A stretch of 64,000 nt of DNA from Saprospiraceae bacterium (GTDB lineage: Bacteria; Bacteroidota; Bacteroidia; Chitinophagales; Saprospiraceae): contig JADJLN010000017.1 of assembly GCA_016710115.1 (NCBI GenBank), positions 156,501 to 220,500 on the forward strand, in the 5' to 3' direction. This document shows positions 18,330-26,497 of the stretch, in pieces. A program made the position numbers and the translations under genes. Below the pieces are notes generated by a model. That model was not told where the DNA came from and searched no databases. It was given only the letters and a program-made list of their open reading frames with translations. The first letter of the stretch is position 1. Each line of letters opens with the position of its first letter.

Positions 18330-19574
18330 ATGGCAGAGATCATCCGGATGCCGCGCATGAGCGACACCATGGAAGAAGGCAATATCGTCGCCTGGTTGAA
18401 AAAAGTAGGCGATAAAGTGGAGTCCGGCGACGTCCTGGCTGAAGTGGAAACCGACAAGGCGACCATGGAACTGGAGACCTATCAGGAGGGCACCCTGTTG
18501 TATATCGGCGTCGAATCAGGTACCATTCCTGTCAACGGCCTGCTGGCTATCATCGGCGAGGCGGGTGAAGATTACAAATCCCTGCTCCAGGAAGCGGGAG
18601 GATCAGGAAATGGAGCTGCGCCCGTTCAGGAAACAGCACCCGCAACCCCGGCCTCTGATCCGCAGCCCGCTGCTACGGAATCACAACCCGCAGTACCTGC
18701 AGGAGATGGACAACGGGTCAAAGCCTCTCCCCTCGCCAAAGCCATGGCCGAACAGGCGGGGATCGACCTGAGTCGCATTCCCGGTTCAGGTGGAGATGGT
18801 GGCCGTGTGGTCAAGCGGGACGTGGAAGCCTTCCTCGAAAACAAACCTGCCTCCTCAAGTCCAACCACCCATCCGGCCCAGCCCATACCAAGCGGCGGGT
18901 TTACCGATGTGCCTGTCACTCAGATGCGCAAGACAATTGCGCGGAGGCTGGGTGAAAGCAAGTTCAGCGCACCCCATTTCTATCTCACCATCGAGATCGA
19001 TATGGATCAGGCCATGATCGACCGCAAGATGATCAATGACCTGGCGTCCACAAAAATTTCCTTCAACGACCTGGTGATCAAGGCTGCTACTCAAGCCCTG
19101 CGTTTGCATCCGGATATCAACAGCTCGTGGTTGGGTGACCGGATCCGCACCAATCACGATATCCATATTGGAGTTGCCGTAGCAGTTGACGAAGGTCTGC
19201 TAGTGCCCGTCATTCGGCATGCGGACACCAAGTCCTTGTCACAGATCAATCAGGAGGTCGCTGTATTCGCTGAAAAAGCGAAATCCAAAAAGCTTCAGCC
19301 AGACGAAATGTCGGGAAATACCTTTACCATTTCCAATCTGGGCATGTTTGGCATCGAGGAATTTACGGCCATCATCAACCCACCTGACGCCTGTATTCTC
19401 GCCGTCGGTGGGATCACGCAAAAACCGGTCGTTAAGGACGGACAGATCACAATCGGACACCGGATGAAGGTCACGCTTTCCTGTGATCACCGGGTGGTTG
19501 ATGGAGCCAAGGGGGCAAAATTCCTGCAGACCTTCAGCCAGATGCTGAGTGCACCGGTTCGGATGCTGGCGTGA
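18330..19574 (+). CDS. pdhC: Pyruvate dehydrogenase complex E2, dihydrolipoamide acetyltransferase
   Basis: 414-residue E2 core of the pyruvate dehydrogenase complex, which transfers acetyl from lipoyl to CoA. Domains: one lipoyl domain (1-80, lipoylated Lys in EVETDKATMELETY), an Ala/Pro linker (95-130), the E1/E3-binding domain (KASPLAKAMAEQAGIDLSRI) and the catalytic domain (190-414) ending in SCDHRVVDGAKGAKFLQTF with the HxxxDG active site. Single-lipoyl E2s of this size are usual in Bacteroidota. E1 and E3 genes are not adjacent. A near-consensus -7 box CATTTTTG lies at 18302-18309. Confidence 0.95.
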   Translation: MAEIIRMPRMSDTMEEGNIVAWLKKVGDKVESGDVLAEVETDKATMELETYQEGTLLYIGVESGTIPVNGLLAIIGEAGEDYKSLLQEAGGSGNGAAPVQETAPATPASDPQPAATESQPAVPAGDGQRVKASPLAKAMAEQAGIDLSRIPGSGGDGGRVVKRDVEAFLENKPASSSPTTHPAQPIPSGGFTDVPVTQMRKTIARRLGESKFSAPHFYLTIEIDMDQAMIDRKMINDLASTKISFNDLVIKAATQALRLHPDINSSWLGDRIRTNHDIHIGVAVAVDEGLLVPVIRHADTKSLSQINQEVAVFAEKAKSKKLQPDEMSGNTFTISNLGMFGIEEFTAIINPPDACILAVGGITQKPVVKDGQITIGHRMKVTLSCDHRVVDGAKGAKFLQTFSQMLSAPVRMLA

Positions 19575-19629
19575 TAGCCAGAATCTTGCTCCAAGCCAAC
19601 TTTTTTTTCGAAAATCTGTTTTCTTCGCC

Positions 19630-20001
19630 ATGAAAACACTTGTCATTGGCGCATCGCCCAACCCGTTGCGGTATGCATACAGCGCAGTGGAACAACTCCG
19701 ATGGAAGGGCCACGAGGTGATCGCCGTCGGGCATCGGGAAGGCCGGATTGAAGATGTTGACATTCTGACGGAATGGCCAACCATCATCCCTGATCTGGAT
19801 ACGATCACGCTTTACCTTGGACCTCAAAATCAGAAACCGGTGTACCAGCAGATCCTGGGTTACCACCCGCGTCGCATCATCTTCAATCCGGGAACTGAAA
19901 ATCCGGAGTTGATGCGCATGGCAAGAGAAGCCGGCATCGAGGTTGTTCAAGCATGCACACTCGTCATGCTCTCGATCGGCAATTACGATCAGGCTGCCTA
20001 A
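19630..20001 (+). CDS. CoA-binding domain protein (YccU-like)
   Basis: 123-residue single-domain Rossmann protein of the CoA_binding_2 family. MKTLVIGASPNPLRYAYSAVEQL is split here as MKTLVIGASPNPLRYAY plus SAVEQL and forms the nucleotide-binding start. IIFNPGTENPELMRMAREAG and VVQACTLVMLSIG are family hallmarks. The ATG at 19630 is chosen because the frame upstream of it overlaps the E2 end and lacks family similarity. The biological function of this family is unknown. It follows the E2 gene by 55 bases on the same strand. Confidence 0.85.
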   Translation: MKTLVIGASPNPLRYAYSAVEQLRWKGHEVIAVGHREGRIEDVDILTEWPTIIPDLDTITLYLGPQNQKPVYQQILGYHPRRIIFNPGTENPELMRMAREAGIEVVQACTLVMLSIGNYDQAA

Positions 20002-20055
20002 AAGCCCAGTTTTTCCATTGCAATCCCGGTAGCACGTGTGGATATCCGAGTGAGT

Positions 20056-21240
20056 TCACTGACCCTTTTTCACATCCATCAGGGCTGTGCGAATCGTGGT
20101 GGACACATCCTCGAATATGCCGTGGTCGGTCACCTGTACATCGGGCTGCATCAGATAGGCAAAGACTCTGGCCATGCCACAGTTGGCAATAAAATCAGGG
20201 ATCAGGCTGATCCGGTTGTCGACTTCCAGCGCTGTCGGACCGAAGAAGACGCCGTCATCTGTAAACGGCACATTTGCCCCGCAACTGACCACTTCCAGCC
20301 CCTGATCCATCAGTTTGCGGATCTGTTCGGGAGACACTATTTTACTGGCAGCCCCGGGCATGAAGATCTCTGCGGGCATGTCCCAGACCTGATCCTTACC
20401 CTCTTCAAACGGGATTGCCAATGGATGATCCAGCTTGTTGCCTTTCCGGCTCAGAAAGATCTCTTCTACCTGATGATAATCCAGTCCATCCGGAGCCAGA
20501 ACGATTCCACCCAGATCGATGATTCCCGTGATCAGTGCCCCATGTGCTGACAGATAGTACCCCGCAGCGGCAGCTACATTCCCCCATCCCTGAATGATGA
20601 CCCGTTTGCCCTGAAGCGTCTCATGCCGGAACAGATCGTAAAAATGACGGATGGACTCACTGACACCATACCCGGTGATCAAATCGGCCACTGCGTGTTT
20701 GTGACGGCCAGGAGGTGCAAATGCCGGATCTTCGACCAGCTTGGCACAACCATAGCGCAACTGGCCGATGATCTGGATCCTGTCTCCCTTGGCACTTTGA
20801 AAGTGGCCATTCACGACACCTTCCTGTGGATGCCACAGGCCAAGATCTTCCGTGATGGGAATGACATCTTTCATCTCATCCACATTGAGATCTCCTCCCG
20901 TGCCATAATAGCTTTTCAACAGGGGAAAAACCGCCTTGTACCACCGCCGCAACACGTCATCACGACGCGGATCATTGGGATTGAAGTCAATCCCGGACTT
21001 GGCTCCTCCGATCGCCGGACCACTCACCGAAAATTTGATCTCCATCACTTTGGCCAGAGACACCACTTCATCCCGCGTCAATCCCTGTCTCATCCGGGTA
21101 CCCCCGCCAGCGGCACCGCCCCGTAAACTGTTAATGACAACCCATCCTTTAGCATCTGTTTCGCTGTCATGCCATTCGAACACTATCTCCGGTGCATTTG
21201 ACTTGTACGTCTCCAACCGCTGATCCATATCTGTCTTCAT
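20056..21240 (-). CDS. Glu/Leu/Phe/Val dehydrogenase
   Basis: 394-residue NAD(P)-dependent amino acid dehydrogenase that deaminates an amino acid to the 2-oxo acid and ammonia. The N-terminal dimerisation domain has LRGGAAGGGTRMRQGLTRDE, the catalytic Lys in GPAIGGAKSGIDF and TGGDLNVDEMKDV. The C-terminal Rossmann domain has VIIQGWGNVAAAAGYYL. The frame is open further upstream, but the ATG at 21240 (MKTDMDQRLETYK) is preferred: a TACCTTTG box lies ten bases before it and the upstream extension has no family similarity. It is a Bacteroidota-type paralogue, and I cannot tell which amino acid it prefers. Confidence 0.9.
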   Translation of the reverse strand: MKTDMDQRLETYKSNAPEIVFEWHDSETDAKGWVVINSLRGGAAGGGTRMRQGLTRDEVVSLAKVMEIKFSVSGPAIGGAKSGIDFNPNDPRRDDVLRRWYKAVFPLLKSYYGTGGDLNVDEMKDVIPITEDLGLWHPQEGVVNGHFQSAKGDRIQIIGQLRYGCAKLVEDPAFAPPGRHKHAVADLITGYGVSESIRHFYDLFRHETLQGKRVIIQGWGNVAAAAGYYLSAHGALITGIIDLGGIVLAPDGLDYHQVEEIFLSRKGNKLDHPLAIPFEEGKDQVWDMPAEIFMPGAASKIVSPEQIRKLMDQGLEVVSCGANVPFTDDGVFFGPTALEVDNRISLIPDFIANCGMARVFAYLMQPDVQVTDHGIFEDVSTTIRTALMDVKKGQ

Positions 21241-21250
21241 TTTCGTGCGG

Positions 21251-21258
21251 CAAAGGTA
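21251..21258 (-). promoter_or_regulatory. -7 box of the amino acid dehydrogenase promoter
   Basis: Minus-strand TACCTTTG, a full TAnnTTTG match, ten bases before the ATG at 21240, implying a leader of only a few bases and supporting the choice of that start over the longer open frame. Confidence 0.5.
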
Positions 21259-21347
21259 GTTGATTGGTGTGTGTCGGGAGGGACTTCTCCTTTCTTTTTC
21301 AGGAATCCTGTGGATACCCGGACCTACCTCCTCCTCCCCGGAATCGC

Positions 21348-21355
21348 TACCTTTG
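21348..21355 (+). promoter_or_regulatory. -7 box directly before the arginase-like gene (near-leaderless)
   Basis: TACCTTTG ends exactly four bases before the ATG at 21360. In this phylum the -7 box ends about 3-5 bases before the start of transcription, so the mRNA should begin at or within a few bases of the start codon. Confidence 0.55.
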
Positions 21356-21359
21356 ATCC

Positions 21360-22457
21360 ATGCTCGCACATTGGCTCAAACCCCACGAACATCCTGTCAA
21401 AAAACGATGGTCAGCTCATCAGATCGGCCACCGGATCCTGCCTTTTTTCCCTGCGATGGATGAAATCCCGCAGCATGCAGTGGCCATCCTGGGCTATAAT
21501 GACAAAGCTGCAGATGCCTTCAGAAAGGAACTCTATGCAATGGGGTGGAGTTTCGGCAATATGCCCCTGGTCGATCTGGGCAACCTCCGCAAAGCTGAGC
21601 CTTCCTTTGCCATCCAGGTACTGAAAGAGTTGATTGACGGGAAAAAAGTGGTCATCCTCATTGGCAGTGAACACGACCTGGCTGTCTATCAATACCAGGC
21701 GTACGGTGAAAAGATCAAAGGAGTCAGTGCATGCCTGATCCATGATCGTCCTGAATACACATTGTCACCGCCCAAAAAACAGCTGCCCCTGATCAACCGG
21801 ATGCTGAAACCCGGTGAACACCATCTTTTCCATTTGAGCCTCCTCGGGTATCAGCGCCATCATGCCGATCCGGCGGTTATCCGTCATCTGGTCGATGAAC
21901 AACATTTTGAACTGGTTGGACTGGGCCTGGTCAAACAGGGCACGGAAGCCCTGGAACCCATCCTTCGTGATGCCGACATGGTGAACATCAATCTCTCTTC
22001 CCTGGCTGCGGGCTATGCCACTGCTTCCAATCCGGGGCCCAATGGCATTGACGGGATGGAGATCTGCCAGATCACGCGGTATGCCGGTCTGAGTGAAAAA
22101 CTGAGCTCCCTGAGTGTCGGCGACTGGACTCCGACCCGGGATCGCCAGCACGTGACAGCACGCATGGGGGCTCAGATCCTCTGGTATTTTCTCGAAGGTG
22201 TCTCCCAACGCCAGGACGATTTCCCGATCTCCATGGACGGGCTGATCGAGTTCCATGTGCAACACGATCATTTCCATGACCAATTGGTCTTCTGGAAGAG
22301 TTCACGCACCGGACGATGGTGGTTGCAGGTCCCTGTCCGCGAAAAAGCGGGCCATGAACGTCATCGGCTGGTGCCCTGCTCCTATAGCGACTACCAGGAA
22401 GCCTGCCGCAACGAATTACCCGACAGGATCATGCAGGCACAATTCCGTTTTCGCTGA
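21360..22457 (+). CDS. Arginase-fold protein with degenerate metal site
   Basis: 365 residues of the ureohydrolase (arginase/agmatinase/formimidoylglutamase) fold in its Bacteroidota-specific branch. VVILIGSEHDLAVYQYQ aligns with the GGGHD motif and keeps a His, but the DxHxD motif is replaced by CLIHDRPEY and the SFDxDxxDP motif by VNINLSSLAAG, so most Mn ligands are gone. The C-terminal part (LILWYFLEG-like, FWKSSRTGRWWLQVP, HRLVPCSYSDYQEACRNE) is typical of the branch. It is probably a non-catalytic or altered protein. Its 3' end overlaps the murF 3' end by 29 bases on the opposite strand. Confidence 0.8.
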   Translation: MLAHWLKPHEHPVKKRWSAHQIGHRILPFFPAMDEIPQHAVAILGYNDKAADAFRKELYAMGWSFGNMPLVDLGNLRKAEPSFAIQVLKELIDGKKVVILIGSEHDLAVYQYQAYGEKIKGVSACLIHDRPEYTLSPPKKQLPLINRMLKPGEHHLFHLSLLGYQRHHADPAVIRHLVDEQHFELVGLGLVKQGTEALEPILRDADMVNINLSSLAAGYATASNPGPNGIDGMEICQITRYAGLSEKLSSLSVGDWTPTRDRQHVTARMGAQILWYFLEGVSQRQDDFPISMDGLIEFHVQHDHFHDQLVFWKSSRTGRWWLQVPVREKAGHERHRLVPCSYSDYQEACRNELPDRIMQAQFRFR

Positions 22458-23751
22458 TCCAATGGTGCACACCGTTTTCAAGGGCTACCCCACGAGATCC
22501 CTTGACGAGGATGGTCATGTGGTCGGGATTGCGCTGGTCCAGCCAACCGGCCACTTCTCCAGCTGAAGAAAAAGAAGGCCAATGATCCGGATGATGTGTC
22601 GCACAGAATGCCGCCCCGACCAGCACAGGCTCCACTGTTGGCATCGTGACCAATAGATCGACTACGGCCTGGTGTTCAGCTGCTGAATCTGCTCCGAGTT
22701 CGTACATATCTCCCAGTATCGCCATTCGGGATGCACCCTTTGTCCGGTCGAGACTACGCAAGGCCATCGCCATACTCGACGGATTTGCATTGTAGGCATC
22801 CATGATCCAGGTATTGGTTCCTCTCACGATGATCTGTGAGCGGTTATTGTCGGGAATATAACTGGCCACGGCCGAACAGATCTGGTGATCGGGAACGCCC
22901 AGATGCCTCCCGATACTGATGGCTGCGAAAATATTCCTGGCGTTATGAATGCCATACAACGGTGATCTGACTCCAACGATCCGGTCAGCTTGCGCCCGGT
23001 AATGCAACTGGATTGAGGGATCTTCCTGATCGAGGACATAGTGGTAATCCGCATCATCTTTTCCGGAAGAATAGACGACAACTGGTTGGTAGTCACCAAT
23101 CAGATCTGACAGATAATCCTCATCCCGGTTATAGAAGATCAGTCCATGATGAGCCATGAGGTACCTGAACAGTTCACTTTTCCCTTTTATGACGCCTGCT
23201 TCACCTCCAAAGCCATCCAGATGGGCTTTGCCGATATTGGTGATCAAGCCATATTCCGGTTCAGCTATCTCACACAAGGCCGCGATCTCTCCCTGAGCGT
23301 TTGCACCCATTTCAACGATAACGAGTTCTGTGCCTTCCGGAATTCCCAGAAGGGTCAATGGTACGCCAATGTGATTGTTGAAATTCCCCGGAGTTGCGTA
23401 TACTCTGTAGGTGGTACCCAGTACGCGAGCGATCAGCTCCTTCGTTGTGGTCTTGCCATTCGACCCGGTCAGGGCCAGAACGGGGATACCCAGGTATTGC
23501 CGGTGCATTCGGGCCAGTTGTTGCAAAGCAAGCAAACTGTCATCCACCAGAATATATCGATCATCTTTTACCCATTGCGGGTCATCAACAACAGCATATG
23601 CAGCTCCGTTGTCCAGTGCATCAGCGGCAAACCGATTGCCGTCTGTCTGGCCTTGCAAGGCAAAGAAGAGCTCCCCGGGCTTGCACCGCCGACTGTCGAT
23701 GCCAACATGCTGGCATTGGTTGAAGAGGTCATACAGTTTTTCGATATCCAT
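22429..23751 (-). CDS. murF: UDP-MurNAc-tripeptide--D-Ala-D-Ala ligase MurF
   Basis: About 440 aa cytoplasmic Mur ligase adding D-Ala-D-Ala to the UDP-MurNAc-tripeptide. The N-terminal domain recognises the uracil moiety (GIDSRRCKPGELFFALQG). The ATP loop is ALTGSNGKTTTKELIARVLG, and the central domain has TPGNFNNHIGVPLTLL, VIVEMGANAQGEI and ITNIGKAHLDGFGG. The C-terminal domain has DAYNANPSSMAMALRSL and LGDMYELG. The frame is open up to 23814, but MDIEKLYDLFNQCQ at 23751 is the natural family start, and the upstream stretch runs through the gldJ terminator hairpin. It lies downstream of gldJ, a linkage I recall from other Bacteroidota. Confidence 0.95.
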   Translation of the reverse strand: MDIEKLYDLFNQCQHVGIDSRRCKPGELFFALQGQTDGNRFAADALDNGAAYAVVDDPQWVKDDRYILVDDSLLALQQLARMHRQYLGIPVLALTGSNGKTTTKELIARVLGTTYRVYATPGNFNNHIGVPLTLLGIPEGTELVIVEMGANAQGEIAALCEIAEPEYGLITNIGKAHLDGFGGEAGVIKGKSELFRYLMAHHGLIFYNRDEDYLSDLIGDYQPVVVYSSGKDDADYHYVLDQEDPSIQLHYRAQADRIVGVRSPLYGIHNARNIFAAISIGRHLGVPDHQICSAVASYIPDNNRSQIIVRGTNTWIMDAYNANPSSMAMALRSLDRTKGASRMAILGDMYELGADSAAEHQAVVDLLVTMPTVEPVLVGAAFCATHHPDHWPSFSSAGEVAGWLDQRNPDHMTILVKGSRGVALENGVHHWISENGIVPA

Positions 23752-23762
23752 TCCACAAAATA

Positions 23763-23796
23763 AAAAACTCCCGATCCTTGCGAAGCGGGAGTTTTT
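23763..23796 (-). terminator. Terminator between gldJ and murF
   Basis: Eleven-bp perfect stem AAAAACTCCCG/CGGGAGTTTTT with a 12-base loop, ending in a run of T on the minus strand. It lies 19 bases after the gldJ stop and 12 bases before the murF start, so it should attenuate read-through into murF. Confidence 0.85.
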
Positions 23797-23814
23797 CAGG
23801 ACGTTCAACACCAC

Positions 23815-25326
23815 TTACTTGTAGCGGCGTTTGACGTTGTTCTTTTTGACTTTAAACTTGTTGCCGGCACTGTCTTCATTGCCTTCAGGTCCACCGGTAC
23901 GTGTCATTGCGCAACGGAATCCAAGACTGCGATCTGCCTTGTCCTCATCCTTGAAACGACGAGCACCGGGAGAGAGATACCAGGCCCGATCCATCCAGGA
24001 ACCGCCTTTGATCACCCGAGCCTTATCACTTACCAGCGTGGATTTACCAAATTCGTAGGTGGCTGCAGATTCCTTGTCACCATCCATATAGTTGAGGACA
24101 TCACCGCGCTTGTAATTATCACGAGTTGCGACTTCATCATCCTCAACCATCCGGTACTGCAAGCGTCCCAGTGAATCCTTTTCAACCGGCTTGTTATCCT
24201 CGTCCTTGACCTTGGTCATAAACTTGTTACCCCGGAACGGGTTCAGGTCATGGTTGTCGACATCACGTAGGGTTTCCGGTGTCAGTGCACGGTAAACATC
24301 CATTGTCCATTCGGAGACGTTACCGGCCATATTATAAAGACCGAAATCGTTTGGCATGAAAGAACGAACATCTGCAGGAATGTGGGCCTGGTCATTCAGC
24401 TTTCCGGCCATACCCATATAGTCCCCTTGTCCACGCTTGAAGTTAGCCAGGATCTCACCCTGGTACTTGTTGCGCTTCTGGAAACGAACGGTATTGTCGT
24501 TCCATGGATACAGTCGGCGATCGGTGATCAATTCTTCATTTTCAGTAGCCTGGTTGCCGATCAGGGCGAGTGCAGCATATTCCCACTCGGCTTCTGTTGG
24601 CAGGCGATAGGCAGGAAGCATAATCCCGTCCTCGAAACGGACCTTCCGCTCACCACCACTCCGAATATCTTCGAGATTCTTCCGGACAGAACCTTCATAC
24701 TGACCAGCCAGGTAGGCTTCTGTATTGAAGTTGTCTTCATCCCGTTGCTCCGGATTTGGATTCAGGATTCCGCGTTCGATGAGGATCATCTCATTCACGC
24801 GGTCCGTCCGCCACTGGCAATAGTTGTTGGATTGGATCCAGTTGACACCGACAACAGGATAGTTGTCATACGCTGGATGACGGAAATAGGTCTCTACAAA
24901 TGGTTCGTTGAACGAAAGTTCTTCACGCCACACCAATGTATCGGGTAGCGCATTGCTCACCACTTCGGGATAGGATTCACCGAATGTATTGGTCAGCCAG
25001 AACAGGTATTCGCGATAGTCGATGTTGGATACTTCCGTTTCATCCATATAGAAAGAGGAAACAGTAACCCGCCGTGGGATGGCGTTCCATTCCATGGCAA
25101 CGTCCTGTTCGGTCATACCCATGGCAAATGTTCCACCCTGAACCAATACGAGATTGGGACCCGTAGCCTGGCCTTCATAGTCCAGCTTTTCGAAACCGCC
25201 CCATTTGGCGTCATTGTATTTCCACCCAGTCGAGGAAGAGCGATCGCCCTTGCTGCAACTGCCGAAGAGGAGACCGCTTACGGCCACTGTGAAGAGAATG
25301 CTTTTCCAAGAGTTCATCGTAATCAT
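23815..25326 (-). CDS. gldJ: Gliding motility / T9SS lipoprotein GldJ
   Basis: 503-residue outer-membrane lipoprotein needed for gliding and for the stability of the type IX secretion machinery. The signal peptide ends in a lipobox (VSGLLFGSCSKG, Cys near residue 24). The rest is an FGE-sulfatase-type domain: VLVQGGTFAMGMTEQD, YMDETEVSNIDYREYLFWL, PVVGVNWIQSNNYCQWRTDR, YRLPTEAEWEYAA, LYNMAGNVSEWTMDVY, VIKGGSWMDRAWYLSPGARR, SLGFRCAMTR. GldJ, unlike GldK, is long with a basic C-terminal tail (NKFKVKKNNVKRRYK), as here. A TATATTTG box lies 23 bases upstream, with porP, porU and porV next to it. Confidence 0.93.
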   Translation of the reverse strand: MITMNSWKSILFTVAVSGLLFGSCSKGDRSSSTGWKYNDAKWGGFEKLDYEGQATGPNLVLVQGGTFAMGMTEQDVAMEWNAIPRRVTVSSFYMDETEVSNIDYREYLFWLTNTFGESYPEVVSNALPDTLVWREELSFNEPFVETYFRHPAYDNYPVVGVNWIQSNNYCQWRTDRVNEMILIERGILNPNPEQRDEDNFNTEAYLAGQYEGSVRKNLEDIRSGGERKVRFEDGIMLPAYRLPTEAEWEYAALALIGNQATENEELITDRRLYPWNDNTVRFQKRNKYQGEILANFKRGQGDYMGMAGKLNDQAHIPADVRSFMPNDFGLYNMAGNVSEWTMDVYRALTPETLRDVDNHDLNPFRGNKFMTKVKDEDNKPVEKDSLGRLQYRMVEDDEVATRDNYKRGDVLNYMDGDKESAATYEFGKSTLVSDKARVIKGGSWMDRAWYLSPGARRFKDEDKADRSLGFRCAMTRTGGPEGNEDSAGNKFKVKKNNVKRRYK

Positions 25327-25349
25327 CCGATTTTTCTAAAATTGAGGAA

Positions 25350-25357
25350 CAAATATA
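25350..25357 (-). promoter_or_regulatory. -7 box of the gldJ promoter
   Basis: Minus-strand TATATTTG, a full TAnnTTTG match, 23 bases before the gldJ start codon, in the 56-base gap after porP. It would let gldJ be transcribed separately from porP. Confidence 0.5.
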
Positions 25358-25382
25358 ATCCTTTTACTGAAAGCGCATAGGC

Positions 25383-26420
25383 CTATCGAAACATCTTTAG
25401 ACAGTCGCTGTATCGACCCCGTCGGCGATTGGCTTCAGCCTGTGCCGAATTGTCAAAGTTCAGAACAAGCGATATCTCATGGGCCCCGCCAAATCCGGAT
25501 GCCCCGGAAATGGTCAGATCATAGGAATAGCCGACCTTGAGAATCCCCTGTTGAACACCGATCAAACCGATGACTGCATCGGGATTTTGTCCGGCATGCC
25601 GATACCATGCTCCGGCAAAAACCAGGCCCAACTGGCCATACAACCCGGCATTCAGCTGAGAAAACCCACCTTGCCGGGTATATAATACATTCGGAGATAT
25701 GAACGTCGCCCCATCCCGGTTATTGTCTATGTTAAACTGTGCACCGCCCATAAAGGACAACCGCATCGGCAAACCAAAATACAGGTTGTCATTGATCTGG
25801 AGAAATCCTTCATCCGGTGTGGTGAGGTGATTCATGCTGAATCCGGCATAAAACATCCGGCTGTAGACGAGCAACCCTGCACTGACATCCAGATTGCCCT
25901 GCACCAGGTCATCGGGTCGCCCTTCTCCCGAAGGATTGGGGTTCCCGGACGGATCTGTCGGTCCGGTCACCGGATCGAGTTGATCGTAGAAGACCAGCCG
26001 GTTCCAGTCGAGCGACCGTTGGAGGTAACTGCCCTCAAGTCCCAGCTTGGCGTACACGCCATCGGCAAATTCAAGCCGGTAACTGTACAGACCACTCAAG
26101 GAAACTGTCTTGTAAATCCCGTCACCCGCCACATCGCCCATGGCTGTTATCCCAAATCCACTGTTCAGGAGAGGGACAAACTGATCATAGGTGACCATAT
26201 ATGTGGCATACGCATTGGGCAGGTTGGGCCACTGGTTGCGGTAATGCACACCGATCCTGGGCAAATTGGTATTTCCGGCAAACGCCGGATTGGTTTGCAG
26301 GGGAGCTGCATAGTACTGTGAGAAAACCGGATCCTGTGCTTGAGTGTTAACAACTCCAAGGAGGAAAAAGGAGATAGCCAGGTAAAATTTCAAAGTGGGG
26401 GTTCGTTGGCGTTCAACCAT
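25383..26420 (-). CDS. PorP/SprF family T9SS outer-membrane protein
   Basis: 345 residues with a signal peptide (FYLAISFFLLGVVNTQAQ) followed by the family start DPVFSQYYAAPLQTNPAFAG and an outer-membrane beta-barrel with GVHYRNQWPNLPNAYATYMV, ISPNVLYTRQGGFSQLNAGL and GYSYDLTISGASGFGGAHEI. PorP/SprF proteins anchor PorE/SprE-type periplasmic parts or assist secretion of specific giant adhesins. It sits between gldJ (same strand, 56 bases) and the divergent porU, in a locus otherwise made only of gldJ/porU/porV. The paralogue number cannot be assigned. Confidence 0.9.
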   Translation of the reverse strand: MVERQRTPTLKFYLAISFFLLGVVNTQAQDPVFSQYYAAPLQTNPAFAGNTNLPRIGVHYRNQWPNLPNAYATYMVTYDQFVPLLNSGFGITAMGDVAGDGIYKTVSLSGLYSYRLEFADGVYAKLGLEGSYLQRSLDWNRLVFYDQLDPVTGPTDPSGNPNPSGEGRPDDLVQGNLDVSAGLLVYSRMFYAGFSMNHLTTPDEGFLQINDNLYFGLPMRLSFMGGAQFNIDNNRDGATFISPNVLYTRQGGFSQLNAGLYGQLGLVFAGAWYRHAGQNPDAVIGLIGVQQGILKVGYSYDLTISGASGFGGAHEISLVLNFDNSAQAEANRRRGRYSDCLKMFR

Positions 26421-26497
26421 ATTGTACTTTTAAGATTCCCTTCTACTGACAATACAAGTAATTCAGTAACGTTTCTGTAACAGTAAACAATACATGC

